Shown here: positions 9,891 to 18,935 of the stretch, one piece after another
Layout: every line of letters begins with the position of its first letter
Position numbering within the stretch: position 1 is the first letter of the stretch
DNA from: Urbifossiella sp043733485
Lineage (GTDB): Bacteria > Planctomycetota > Planctomycetia > Gemmatales > Gemmataceae
Direction: 5' to 3'
DNA length: 22,981 bases
Assembly (NCBI GenBank): GCA_043733485.1
Contig: JAYTGN010000334.1
Location: forward strand, 1-22,981
The notes under the pieces: generated by a model
Seen by the model: the letters and a program-made list of their open reading frames with translations, nothing else
The model's database searches: none
What the model was told of the DNA's origin: nothing
Made by a program: the position numbers and the translations under genes

Positions 9891-11758
9891 CGAAGTTGCG
9901 GGGCGAACACGACGGCCGACTCCGCCGCGAGCCGCCAACCCTCGGCTTCGGTTTCAATCTCGCCCACGCCCGGACCATCGTACTTCGGGTCGTCCGTACT
10001 GAGAACCAGGTTCCAACGCGTGCCCTTGGGCGGTGCCAAGAGCGGTTCCGGTACTTGCGCCAGGTGCAGGTCCGGACCCAGGTTCACGAGCAGTAAGCGA
10101 TCGAGGCCATCGGGTTGAAAGTAGCGGAGCAGGAACGCATGGTTGCCGAGGACGGCACCATCGACGCCCCGCCGCTGTTGAGAACGAAAGGCGGCATCGT
10201 CGCGCCGCAGGTGGAGCAAATCGCGCGTGAGCCGATCGAGGTGCGCGTTCCGTTCGCGCTCGGCGAAATCGAGTTTGCACCGTTCGAACGTCGCGCGGTC
10301 GTGAGGAGCGTGGTACTTGGGCCGCAGTGCCGGGTCGACGAGGCTGCGGAACTGCTCGAGGAATTCGACTCGGCCTCCCTCGACGAGCTTGCTGAGGTCG
10401 GAGTTGTGATCCGCGAAGTACAAGAACGGCGACGACGCGGCGAATTCCTGCCCTTGAAACAGCATGGGCGTGCCGGGCGCGAGGAGCAAAAGCGCCGTCA
10501 TCGCGCGATAGCGCCCCGGACTCGACATCTGATGCGCGCGCAGCCCGCGCCCGGAGTTAGCGACTTGATCGTGGTTCTGAATGAAGTTGATGAAGGAAGC
10601 CGGATCGAGGTCGAGGCCCGCTTGTCCGCGGCCCTGCTCTTGCCACGAATACCATTGGCCCTGGTACAGGTAGCCGAACTTGGCGACCGAAATGAACTCT
10701 TGAGGCGAACCGAGATAATCGGTGCGGTAGGCTTCGCGCCGGCCGGTGAGCGCGACGTAGGCCGAGTGGTGGAAGTCGTCGTTCCAGAGCGCATCGAGCC
10801 CCTTGCCACCTTCCTTCTGGGGCCGCACGAGATCCGATTCTTGCGGTTCGTTTTCCGCGACCAAGAATGTCGAACGCCCCGGCGCGGCCGCACGGACCCG
10901 ACGAGCGATCTCCGCGAGGATGTGGTCCTTCGAGTCGTCGTAGATGTTCTGAGTCGCGTCGAGCCGCAAACCGTCGAGGTGATATTCCTCGATCCAATAC
11001 TCGGCATTGGAAGCGAAGAAGTCGCGGACGGGGCCGCTGCGTTCGCCGTCGAAGTTGATGGCCCGGCCCCAGTCGGTCTTGTGCTGATCCGTGAAGTACT
11101 CGTCCGCGAAGAGCCCGAGGTAGTTGCCGTCGGGCCCGAGGTGGTTGTACACGACGTCCAAAATCACACCGATTCCCACGCCGTGGGCCGCATCGATGAA
11201 GCGGCGGAAGTCGTCGGGCGATCCGTAGAGGTGGGTGGGTGCGAAGAGGTTGACGCCGTCGTAGCCCCAACCGAATTCGCCGGGGAACTCCGCCACGGGC
11301 ATGACTTCCAGACAGGTGATTCCCAGGTCGGCCAGCCCGGCGAGTTCGCGCTCGGCGGCGCGCCACGTGCCTTCCTTCGTGAAGGTGCCGACGTGCATTT
11401 CGTAGAGAACCTGCCCGGTTTTCGCGGTGCCTTTCCAGTCGCGATCCGTCCAGGTGAACGAACTGGGATCGACCACTTCCGAGGGGCCGTGCGGTCCCTG
11501 TGGCTGCAAGCGCGAGGCGGGGTCCGGGTAGAGTTTTGCATCGCCATCGAGCCGATAGCGGTACCGCGCTCCGGCCGCGACCCCCTCCGCAAAGATCGAG
11601 AAGTAGCCATCATTCTCGGGGGTTAAGAGAAACGTTTGCTCGCGATCGGCGCGTTCGATCGCGAGTTCGACTCGGGCGCATCGCGGGGCCCAGACGCGAA
11701 AGTGCGTGCCCTCGGGATGCGGTTCCGCGCCAGCGGGAAAACGGCGAGCCTGCGTCAT
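9887..11758 (-). CDS. treZ: Malto-oligosyltrehalose trehalohydrolase
   Basis: A 623-residue GH13 enzyme that releases trehalose from maltooligosyl-trehalose made by TreY. The N-terminal E-set/CBM48-like domain (RFPAGAEPHPEGTHFRVWAP) is followed by the catalytic barrel: GQVLYEMHVGTFTKEGTW, LEVMPVAEFPGEFGWGYDGV, nucleophile D267 in GLRLDATQNIYDDS, acid/base E302 in LVAENEPQ, and H396-D397 in FIQNHDQVANSGRG. The insert PGTPMLFQGQEFAASSPF is typical of TreZ. The length is normal. Its ATG overlaps the treY stop by 4 nt (ATGA on the minus strand, 11758-11755), so it is second in a translationally coupled treY-treZ operon. Its 3' end overlaps the end of the convergent GH133 gene by 4 bp. Confidence 0.95.
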   Translation of the reverse strand: MTQARRFPAGAEPHPEGTHFRVWAPRCARVELAIERADREQTFLLTPENDGYFSIFAEGVAAGARYRYRLDGDAKLYPDPASRLQPQGPHGPSEVVDPSSFTWTDRDWKGTAKTGQVLYEMHVGTFTKEGTWRAAERELAGLADLGITCLEVMPVAEFPGEFGWGYDGVNLFAPTHLYGSPDDFRRFIDAAHGVGIGVILDVVYNHLGPDGNYLGLFADEYFTDQHKTDWGRAINFDGERSGPVRDFFASNAEYWIEEYHLDGLRLDATQNIYDDSKDHILAEIARRVRAAAPGRSTFLVAENEPQESDLVRPQKEGGKGLDALWNDDFHHSAYVALTGRREAYRTDYLGSPQEFISVAKFGYLYQGQWYSWQEQGRGQAGLDLDPASFINFIQNHDQVANSGRGLRAHQMSSPGRYRAMTALLLLAPGTPMLFQGQEFAASSPFLYFADHNSDLSKLVEGGRVEFLEQFRSLVDPALRPKYHAPHDRATFERCKLDFAERERNAHLDRLTRDLLHLRRDDAAFRSQQRRGVDGAVLGNHAFLLRYFQPDGLDRLLLVNLGPDLHLAQVPEPLLAPPKGTRWNLVLSTDDPKYDGPGVGEIETEAEGWRLAAESAVVFAPQLR

Positions 11759-14700
11759 TTCAAACCCTCAACGGTTGCAGTCCACACGGCGACGGGAAAC
11801 GTTCCCAGAAGGTCTGCGACGAACTGATGTCGATTCGCAAAATCGGCCGAGCAGCCCGTGAAGGCGTTCGTCCAGGTTGCGTGCGAAGCCCGATCGGGAA
11901 GGGCGATCGCGGTCTCTCCCCACACCTCGCGGCCGATCGGCAGTCGGTGCGAATCGCCCCCGAGCCCGACGGTGAGTCGCGGGACCACGACGAGTACCGC
12001 CGAGGTGCCGAGCGTGCGGAGGAAGCAAAAGACGCGGCTGGCGAACTCGCCCTCCGCCGCAAGCGGCACGTAGTTCCCTTCGCGAAAGAGCGTCGGGAAA
12101 TTGCGCCGAAGGCGCAGCAAACGCGCCGTGGTGAAGACCTTCGCGCGCGGATCGGCGAGGCCGCCGTCGCCGGGTAAGCCCGTCCCTTCGACATCGTGCA
12201 GCCACGCGGTGCGGGATGCATAATCCACGGCACGGCGATTGTCCGGATCGACGAGGCTGTAATCCCAGGCTTCGGTCCCCTGATAGGAATCGGGCACGCC
12301 GGGGGCCGTGCAGCGGAGCACGGTTTGCGATAGCCCGTTGAGCCATCCCTGCGGCGCGATTCGATCGACGAACCGCTGGAGGTCCGTCAGGAATGCCGCC
12401 GATGAGTTGGGATCGAGTATCCGATCGACGAACGCCGTTGCCGCGTTCTCGTACTCCTGATCCGGGTTGATCCAACTGCTGTGAACTTTTGCTTCCCGCA
12501 GGGCTTTCAGCGCATGGGCTCGGATTCGCTCCCGGAACGTGTCCGAGGGTGGATCGCTCGAACCGGCCGGCCAGATTCCCACGAGCGTCTGGTACATCGC
12601 GTACTCTTCATTCGCATCGGGCGACGTGACTCCATCCTCGAGTTCAGTCTTGTGCGCCGCGTTCAAATCCATCCAACGATGCACGAGCCTCGCCCACTCG
12701 TCGGGAATTTCCGACAGCACGTTGAGTCGGGCCCGCACGTCTTCGCTTCGCTTCGTGTCGTGCGTCGAGAGCGGCGACATTCCTCCGGGGTATTTCGCGG
12801 CTCGATCGGCGAAGTAACCGTGGACGCGATCCGGCGTCCAGCCCCAGCGACCGGGTTCGCCGCCAACTTCATTCAGGGAGAGCAGGCGATTGAAGTGGTA
12901 GAACGCGGTGTCTTCGACTCCCTTGGCGGTGACCGGAGCCGTCAGTTGTTGGAAGGTGCCGACGAATCGCTTCTGAAGCGCGCGGTACTCGTCGCTGGTC
13001 GGGCCCGAGGGAGCATCCTTGAGAAGCAGCGTGTCGCGGATGAATTCGAAGATGGCGGCCCCGAGCATCGGGTTGTTTCGCCTTGCCCGGCGAATCGCTT
13101 TTCCGATCGCGGCCTTGTCGGTGTCGTGAACGCGATCCGTCACGAAGGAACGGTAGACCGAGAAGTTCGCGATCACCTCTCGAAGGGCCGTGCGCAACCC
13201 CGCGAGAGTGAAGTCGCGGCTACGGCGGTCGAGCCGTGCCAGGCGGTCCAAACGATAGGCCAGCGAATTCAACTCGCTGGCCAGCGAGGTCGCAAGTACC
13301 AGCGATTTCTTCTCGTACACCACCTGCGCGTAGGAATCGTTCGACCCGAGGATCTCGCGGTAGAGTTTCGTGAGCGGTTGTTCGCCGGCCGGATCGACGA
13401 AGAGATTGTTGACGGCGTTGAGAAACTTGTACCCGGTCGCGCCGTCGCAGGCCCAGTCGGTGGGAACGGTTTCACCCTCGGAGAGGATCTTCTCCACCAC
13501 GACGTAGAGCGGCCGCGCTCCGCCATTGACGTGACGCGAGAGTCGTTCCAGAATTGCCGCCTCGTCGCGCTCCCACTGGATTCCCGCGTAGGCCCCCGCA
13601 TCTTGGGCCAGCAATCGCTTCGCGACGGCGAGGAGGTAGTGGGCCTGAAGGCGGTCGAGGTACTGCTTGGGATCGTAGAGTCCATCGGGATGATCGATGC
13701 GGACGCCGTCGGCGAGGCCCTCGGCCAGCCACTCGAAGCACTTCCGGTGTACCGCGCGAAAGACGTCGTCGCGCTCGGTGGCGAGCGCCGCGAGTTCGTT
13801 CACGTCGAAGAATCGGCGATAGTTAATCTCGTCGGAGGCCACGCGCCAGAAGCAGGGGCGGTAGGCCTGGAGTTCGAGCCAATCGTCGAGTGGGGCGAAG
13901 CTGGCCGGGTTGCCGGGCATGCCGGCGATCTGACTCACGGCGTCGGCAATGGCCTGCGCGGCCTGGGGGAAGCGTTCGGGAAGCTCGCGAAGCCGGCGCT
14001 TCATAGCTGCGATTTCCACGCGGCCCATCGCCAATCGACTCGGGTCGGCTTCTTCCCGCGAAGGCAAGTGAGCGATCGCGTTCAAGATGCTGGCGAGTTC
14101 GATCGTATCCGGATGAACGTCACCGAGGCCGCTCATCATGGCGGCGACCGCCGGAGAGATCGCGTGACCGTACGTGCGCGGATCGATGGGCAATCGCGTT
14201 TCGTAATACTGGAGCGAGAACAGGCCGTTCTCGACGGTCAACTTCAAGAGGCCGCTTTCGAGCACCTTGCCGTACGAGTCGCCCAGGACCGGCAGCAGCA
14301 GGCGGCCCCGCATTCCCGGCCGCGGAGAGTCGAACCAGGCGATGTCGAAGAACTCGGCGTACGGCGACGACGGGCCGTGTTCGAGAACGTCCGCCCACCA
14401 CGCGTTGTCGCCGGCGATGCACATGTGGTTGGGCACGACGTCCAAGATCAGGCCCATGCCGCGTTCGCGAAGGTCGTGGACCAGCGCCTCGAATTCGGCC
14501 TCCGTGCCGACTTCGGGATTGATGCAGCTGTGGTCGATCACATCGTAGCCGTGATGGCTACCGGGGCGGGCTTTGAGAAACGGCGAAGCGTAAAGGTGCG
14601 TGATGCCGAGATCGTGCAAGTAGGGAACGAGCAGGCGTGCGGCTTCAAACGTGAACTCCTTGCGGAATTGCAGTCGATAGGTGGACACCGGCGTTTCGCG

Positions 14701-14781
14701 GCGCGACATCGCCGTGTGCAATGCCTCGTCGGCAAGCCGCTCAATTGAAACCGACACGTCGATGTTCGGGGAGTCGGTCAT
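11755..14781 (-). CDS. treY: Malto-oligosyltrehalose synthase
   Basis: A 1008-residue GH13 enzyme that converts the reducing-end alpha-1,4 linkage of a maltodextrin into the alpha-1,1 linkage of trehalose. Recognisable parts are STYRLQFRKEFTFEAA, YASPFLKARPGSHHGYDV, LDVVPNHMCIAGDNAWW, nucleophile D363 in DGVRIDHPDGLYDP, acid/base E430 in YVVVEKILSEGE, and STHDTKRSEDVRARLNVL (D675). The length is longer than most TreY proteins but within the range known to me. The start at 14781 gives a 24-residue N-terminal extension before a second Met (14709). No strong ribosome site supports either, so the start is uncertain. It is first in the operon with treZ and divergent from glgX. Confidence 0.95.
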   Translation of the reverse strand: MTDSPNIDVSVSIERLADEALHTAMSRRETPVSTYRLQFRKEFTFEAARLLVPYLHDLGITHLYASPFLKARPGSHHGYDVIDHSCINPEVGTEAEFEALVHDLRERGMGLILDVVPNHMCIAGDNAWWADVLEHGPSSPYAEFFDIAWFDSPRPGMRGRLLLPVLGDSYGKVLESGLLKLTVENGLFSLQYYETRLPIDPRTYGHAISPAVAAMMSGLGDVHPDTIELASILNAIAHLPSREEADPSRLAMGRVEIAAMKRRLRELPERFPQAAQAIADAVSQIAGMPGNPASFAPLDDWLELQAYRPCFWRVASDEINYRRFFDVNELAALATERDDVFRAVHRKCFEWLAEGLADGVRIDHPDGLYDPKQYLDRLQAHYLLAVAKRLLAQDAGAYAGIQWERDEAAILERLSRHVNGGARPLYVVVEKILSEGETVPTDWACDGATGYKFLNAVNNLFVDPAGEQPLTKLYREILGSNDSYAQVVYEKKSLVLATSLASELNSLAYRLDRLARLDRRSRDFTLAGLRTALREVIANFSVYRSFVTDRVHDTDKAAIGKAIRRARRNNPMLGAAIFEFIRDTLLLKDAPSGPTSDEYRALQKRFVGTFQQLTAPVTAKGVEDTAFYHFNRLLSLNEVGGEPGRWGWTPDRVHGYFADRAAKYPGGMSPLSTHDTKRSEDVRARLNVLSEIPDEWARLVHRWMDLNAAHKTELEDGVTSPDANEEYAMYQTLVGIWPAGSSDPPSDTFRERIRAHALKALREAKVHSSWINPDQEYENAATAFVDRILDPNSSAAFLTDLQRFVDRIAPQGWLNGLSQTVLRCTAPGVPDSYQGTEAWDYSLVDPDNRRAVDYASRTAWLHDVEGTGLPGDGGLADPRAKVFTTARLLRLRRNFPTLFREGNYVPLAAEGEFASRVFCFLRTLGTSAVLVVVPRLTVGLGGDSHRLPIGREVWGETAIALPDRASHATWTNAFTGCSADFANRHQFVADLLGTFPVAVWTATVEGLK

Positions 14782-14914
14782 AAACTGTTCAGTCGGGAGC
14801 TCAGAAAGTAGTGAAGCGCACTCCTCCGATTTTGCAATTCATGTGCCTAAATCCGTACCCTTTCACTCTTTCGGCATCTTTCTCGCTACGGAATCACGCA
14901 ACTCGAGGTTCAAA
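14782..14914. promoter_or_regulatory. Divergent spacer between treY and glgX
   Basis: These 133 bp hold the promoters for treYZ (minus) and glgX (plus). On the plus strand a weak sigma-70-like pair can be drawn: TTGCAA (14832-14837) and TACCCT (14856-14861), 18 bp apart. GAGG (14905-14908) is the likely ribosome site for the glgX ATG at 14915. The composition is visibly less GC-rich than the flanking genes. Shared control of the divergent genes is an inference from the layout. Confidence 0.35.
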
Positions 14915-17101
14915 ATGCGAATCAAGCCCGGCCACCCTTACCCGCTCGGATCCACCTGGGATGGCGCGGGGGTCAACTTCGCGCTCTTCTCCGAGCATGC
15001 CGAAAAGGTCGAACTCTGTCTGTTCAACTCGCCGGACGATCGAACCGATGCTCGCCGGATCGTGCTGACGGAGCGCACCGATCAGGTCTGGCACTGCTAC
15101 CTCTCGGACATCCTTCCAGGTCAACTCTACGGCTACCGGGTTCACGGCCCGTACGACCCCACGAAGGGCCATCGCTTCAACGCGAACAAAGTCCTGCTCG
15201 ATCCGTATGCAAAGCTCGTGGGGCGGAACGTGCGCTGGGACGATTCTCTCTTCGGCTACAAAATCGGTGGAGACGATCTCACGTTCGACGACCGCGACAG
15301 TGCGGCGTTCGCCCCGCTCGCGGCAGTCGTGGACACGGCATTCACCTGGGGCGACGACCGCCCGCCCCGCACACCTTGGCACAAGACTCTGATCTACGAA
15401 ATGCACGTGAAGGGGTTCACGGAGCGCCACCCGGCCGTGCCAGATTCGCTCCGCGGAAGCTACGCAGGCCTCGCGACGGAAGAGGTCGTCAAATACCTCA
15501 AGGATCTGAACGTGACGGCCGTGGAACTTCTGCCCGTCCATCAGAACCTGAACGACCGGCACCTCGTCGAAAAGGGGCTCGCCAATTATTGGGGCTACAA
15601 CACGCTCGGCTTCTTCGCCCCGCAGTCGAGCTACGATGCACCGGGCCATTCGCTGGGGGCGGTGCATCAATTCAAAATGATGGTTCGGAGCATGCACGCG
15701 GCCGGGATCGAGGTGATCCTCGACGTCGTCTATAATCACACGGCGGAAGGGAGCCAACTCGGGCCCACGCTTTCCTGGCGCGGCATCGATAACGCCAGCT
15801 ATTACCGCCTTTCTCCCGAGGATGCGCGCTACCACATGGATTTCACCGGCTGCGGCAACACGCTCAACATGCAGCATCCGAAAGTGCTCCAACTCATCAT
15901 GGACAGCCTGCGCTACTGGGTGACGGAAATGCGCGTGGACGGGTTCCGGTTCGATCTCGCCTCGACCCTCGCCCGCGAACTGTTCGAGGTGAACAAGCTC
16001 GGGGCCTTCTTCGACATCATCCATCAGGACCCGATTCTCTCGCAGGTAAAGCTGATCGCCGAACCGTGGGACGTGGGACCGGGCGGCTATCAAGTTGGGA
16101 ACTTCCCGCCCGGCTGGACGGAATGGAACGGCAAGTACCGCGACAACGTCCGTCGCTTCTGGAAGGGGGACGGCGGAACGGCCAGCGAGTTCGCCACGCG
16201 CTTGTGCGGTTCGTCCGACCTTTACGAGCAGAGCGGCCGGCGGCCGTACGCCTCGATCAACTTCATCACCTGCCACGACGGCTTTTCGCTGAAGGATCTC
16301 GTTTGCTACAACGGGAAGCACAACGACGCGAATGGGGAAGGAAACCGCGACGGCGCGGACAACAACGACTCGTGGAACTGCGGCGTCGAGGGGCCGACCG
16401 ACAACCTGGAGATCATTGCTTTGCGGGCTCGGCAGAAGCGGAACTTCATCGCCACGCTGATCCTTTCGCAGGGCGTGCCGATGCTCCTCGCGGGAGACGA
16501 GTTCGGACACACGCAGCAGGGAAACAACAACACGTACTGCCAAGACAACGAACTCAGCTGGCTGAACTGGGATTTGGCCGAGGATCAGAAGCGGTTCCTG
16601 ACTTTCGTCCGCAACGCCACGCAGATTCGCCGGGAACAGGCCGTACTGCAGCGCCGGTCGTTCTTCCAGGGTCGGTCCATCCGCGGAGAAGGCGTGACGG
16701 ATGTCACCTGGTTCGCGCCGTCCGGAAAAGACATGACGGACGACGACTGGGCCGCGTTCGTGAAGTGCTTCGGGATCCGGCTGGCGGGCGATCTCATCGG
16801 AGAAGTGGATGAGAATGGCGACCCGATCGTCGGCGACACGCTGCTCATGCTGATGAACGCAGACGCCAATACGATCCCGTTCACCTTTCCGCAGACGAAC
16901 CCGCACCATCAATGGCAGCGGCTTTTCGACACGGCCGACGACGATGCGCCGGCCGCGCTATTCGATGGAGGCGATGTTTACGATTTGCGCGATCGCTCGT
17001 CGGTACTCTTCCGAACCTACTTGGCGATTTCCGCCGAGCCGTCCGTCACGTTCATTCAGGCTGAAACGATGCGGAAGGAGATCAAGCGAGGCACGCCCTG
17101 A
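14915..17101 (+). CDS. glgX: Glycogen debranching enzyme GlgX/TreX (GH13 isoamylase type)
   Basis: A 728-residue GH13 enzyme that cleaves alpha-1,6 branches. Next to treYZ it plays the TreX role of releasing linear chains. The N-terminal CBM48 domain begins at once (GHPYPLGSTWDGAGVNFALF). The barrel shows LIYEMHVKGFTERHP, nucleophile D347 in VDGFRFDLAS, acid/base E383 in LIAEPWDVGPGGYQVG, and H454-D455 in TCHDGFSLKDL. Downstream are HNDANGEGNRDG, NDSWNCGVEG and GDEFGHTQQGNNNTYCQDN, all diagnostic. The frame is open upstream to 14681, but that part overlaps treY and the domain starts at ATG 14915, which has GAGG 6 nt upstream. Length is normal. It is the last gene of the island. Confidence 0.95.
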   Translation: MRIKPGHPYPLGSTWDGAGVNFALFSEHAEKVELCLFNSPDDRTDARRIVLTERTDQVWHCYLSDILPGQLYGYRVHGPYDPTKGHRFNANKVLLDPYAKLVGRNVRWDDSLFGYKIGGDDLTFDDRDSAAFAPLAAVVDTAFTWGDDRPPRTPWHKTLIYEMHVKGFTERHPAVPDSLRGSYAGLATEEVVKYLKDLNVTAVELLPVHQNLNDRHLVEKGLANYWGYNTLGFFAPQSSYDAPGHSLGAVHQFKMMVRSMHAAGIEVILDVVYNHTAEGSQLGPTLSWRGIDNASYYRLSPEDARYHMDFTGCGNTLNMQHPKVLQLIMDSLRYWVTEMRVDGFRFDLASTLARELFEVNKLGAFFDIIHQDPILSQVKLIAEPWDVGPGGYQVGNFPPGWTEWNGKYRDNVRRFWKGDGGTASEFATRLCGSSDLYEQSGRRPYASINFITCHDGFSLKDLVCYNGKHNDANGEGNRDGADNNDSWNCGVEGPTDNLEIIALRARQKRNFIATLILSQGVPMLLAGDEFGHTQQGNNNTYCQDNELSWLNWDLAEDQKRFLTFVRNATQIRREQAVLQRRSFFQGRSIRGEGVTDVTWFAPSGKDMTDDDWAAFVKCFGIRLAGDLIGEVDENGDPIVGDTLLMLMNADANTIPFTFPQTNPHHQWQRLFDTADDDAPAALFDGGDVYDLRDRSSVLFRTYLAISAEPSVTFIQAETMRKEIKRGTP

Positions 17102-17156
17102 ACACGATGGCCAAGTTCATAACCCGTTCGCGCTGGCATTCCGCGCGAATGTCGAT

Positions 17157-17162
17157 TATACT
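17157..17162 (+). promoter_or_regulatory. Candidate -10 box (TATACT) for the DUF1549 gene
   Basis: TATACT lies in the 137-bp gap between glgX and the DUF1549/DUF1553 gene. TGGCAT (17134-17139), 17 bp upstream, would be a poor -35 match. It would give a leader of about 70 nt. The gap otherwise shows no hairpin or gene. Confidence 0.35.
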
Positions 17163-17238
17163 TCAGTCGTATTCCCGCCGACGCTCTCTCCCGCCCGACG
17201 ACCCGCCTTCGAACCCACCGACATCGACAGGAGCAAGT

Positions 17239-18858
17239 ATGCGGCTCCGTCTCGCTTTAGCCGCCACCCTCACGTCCTTCGCTTTTGCGATGGCTGAATC
17301 TGCACGTGCCGAGGTCGCCGATCGACCCATCGAAGCGGTGATCGATCAGTCCATCGATGAACCTATCGCGGCCGCCAATGTCGCACCGGCCCCGCAGGCC
17401 GACGACGCCACGCTGATTCGGCGGCTCACGCTCGATCTCGTCGGTCGCATTCCCACAGCTACCGAAGTCAACGACTTCACGAACTCGAAGGAATCGCAGA
17501 AGCGAGCCAAGCTGATCGAGCGGCTGCTCGCGTCGTCCGGTTTCGCCCGCCATCAGGCCGCTCAGTTCGAAGTGATGTTCAGCCCCGATGGCGAACGCCG
17601 CGGCAGCGGGGCCATCCGCGATTACCTGATCGGAGCCTTGAAAGACGGCAAACCCTGGGACAAGATCTTCCGCGAACTCATGCTTCCGGACGAATCGGAC
17701 GCGAAGCAGAAAGGTGCCGCGGACTACCTCCGCCCGCGCCTCACCGACTCGGACAAACTCGCCAACGACGTCAGCGTCGCGTTCTTTGGCGTGAACGTGA
17801 GTTGTGCCCAGTGCCACGATCACCCACTCGTGAAGGACTGGACGCAGGACCACTTCTACGGCATGAAGGCGTTCCTCGCCCGCACCTACGATGCCGGTGG
17901 CATCGTGGCGGAACGCGGCTTCGGGCAGATCAAATACAAGCCGCACAAGGGCCCCGAGAAGACTGCCGGTCTGATGTTCCTCACGGGCTCGAAGCTCGAC
18001 GACCCCACCGCCCGCGAGATGACCAAGGACGAACAGAAGAAAGAAAAGGACGCCCAGGAAGAGGCAAAGAAGTCAAAGAAAGCGCCGCCGAAGCCCGAGT
18101 TCAGCGCTCGCGGCAAGCTCGTCGAGGTGTCGCTCGCCAAGGGCAACTCGGCGTTCTTCGCACGGTCGATCGTGAATCGGATGTGGCATCGCTTTTTCGG
18201 GGCCGGCCTCGTCAACCCGCTCGATCAGATGCACAGCGAGAACCCCGCCAGCCATCCGGAACTGCTCGCCTGGCTGGCCAAGGACACCGCCGACCACGGC
18301 TACGACCTCAAGCGCCTGATTCGCGGCATCGTCATGAGCAAGGCCTACTCGCGTTCGAGCCGCTACCCGACTGAGTCCATGCCGGACGCCCGGTTGTTCG
18401 CCGTAGCCAAACTCAAGCCGCTGACGCCCATGCAACTGGGGACTTCTCTCAAGATCGCCGCCGCCGATCCCGCTTCGTTCGAAGGCAAGAAGCCCGAGGA
18501 CTTCGAGAAGGCCATCGAGGGAATGGAAGGCTCGGCTCGGGGCTTCGCCTCGCTCATCGCCCAGCCGAACGAGAACTTCCAAATCGGCGTCGGCGAAGCC
18601 CTGCTCTTCAGCAACGGTGACCGTTTGATGAAGGAGTTCCTCACTGATGGCGGCGTACTCGCCAAGGCGAAGGCGATCAAGGACGAGAAACTCGCCGTGT
18701 CGCTGCTGGTGCAGTCCGCGTTCGGCCGCACTCCGACCGACGAGGAAGTGAAATCGCTGGTGGCTTACGTTCAGAAACGATCCGACCGGCCGGCCGACGC
18801 TTACCGTCAGGTGCTCTGGGTGCTTGTGACCAGCCCCGAGTTCCGGTTTAATTACTAA
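17239..18858 (+). CDS. DUF1549/DUF1553 planctomycete exported protein with a CxxCH motif
   Basis: A 539-residue protein. The start is ATG 17239, supported by AGGAG (17229-17233) and by the signal peptide that begins there (MRLRLALAATLTSFAFAMAESARAE, cleavage near residue 24). The frame is open to 17107 but would bury the signal. DUF1549 spans about 45-235: LIRRLTLDLVGRIPTATEV and SVAFFGVNVSCAQCHDHPL, with C189-A-Q-C192-H193. A charged Lys/Glu-rich linker (about 260-285) follows. DUF1553 spans about 295-539: IVNRMWHRFFGAGLVNPLDQ, NPASHPELLAWLA, LKRLIRGIVMSKAYSRSS, SAFGRTPTDEEV, and terminal LVTSPEFRFNY. These families are abundant in planctomycetes, and the biochemical role is unknown. The N-terminal cytochrome-like domain (PSCyt1) that often precedes DUF1549 is missing. 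It precedes a DUF1501 gene, its usual partner. Confidence 0.9.
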   Translation: MRLRLALAATLTSFAFAMAESARAEVADRPIEAVIDQSIDEPIAAANVAPAPQADDATLIRRLTLDLVGRIPTATEVNDFTNSKESQKRAKLIERLLASSGFARHQAAQFEVMFSPDGERRGSGAIRDYLIGALKDGKPWDKIFRELMLPDESDAKQKGAADYLRPRLTDSDKLANDVSVAFFGVNVSCAQCHDHPLVKDWTQDHFYGMKAFLARTYDAGGIVAERGFGQIKYKPHKGPEKTAGLMFLTGSKLDDPTAREMTKDEQKKEKDAQEEAKKSKKAPPKPEFSARGKLVEVSLAKGNSAFFARSIVNRMWHRFFGAGLVNPLDQMHSENPASHPELLAWLAKDTADHGYDLKRLIRGIVMSKAYSRSSRYPTESMPDARLFAVAKLKPLTPMQLGTSLKIAAADPASFEGKKPEDFEKAIEGMEGSARGFASLIAQPNENFQIGVGEALLFSNGDRLMKEFLTDGGVLAKAKAIKDEKLAVSLLVQSAFGRTPTDEEVKSLVAYVQKRSDRPADAYRQVLWVLVTSPEFRFNY

Positions 18859-18925
18859 AGGCGAGCGGCTGGCGTGAGCCGGCTGTTCTCCTCACTAACA
18901 GCCGGCTCACGCCGGCCGCTCGCCT
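18859..18925 (+). repeat. 29-bp-stem hairpin between DUF1549 and DUF1501 genes
   Basis: Left arm 18859-18887 starts directly after the stop codon. Right arm 18897-18925 ends just before the next gene's ribosome site. The arms are complementary over 29 bp apart from one T/G position (18870), which would be a G-U wobble in RNA. The loop is 9 nt (18888-18896). The core reads GGCGTGAGCCGGCTG. It resembles dispersed planctomycete palindromes. It could attenuate transcription or stabilise the upstream mRNA end. There is no T run, so a classical terminator is less likely. Confidence 0.85.
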
Positions 18926-18935
18926 GGAGTTTCCC

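Noticed and set aside
12481..14748. 755-codon plus-strand frame opposite treY, with similar frames opposite treZ (10115-11626) and glgX (14894-16912)
   Set aside because: All are shadows of verified genes in a fixed antisense phase, and none has motifs of its own.
14681..14914. 78-codon N-terminal extension of glgX
   Set aside because: It is antisense to the treY start, and the CBM48 domain begins right at ATG 14915, which has a ribosome site.
17107..17238. 44-codon N-terminal extension of the DUF1549 protein
   Set aside because: It would place the signal peptide internally. AGGAG precedes the ATG at 17239 and a possible -10 box lies within the extension.
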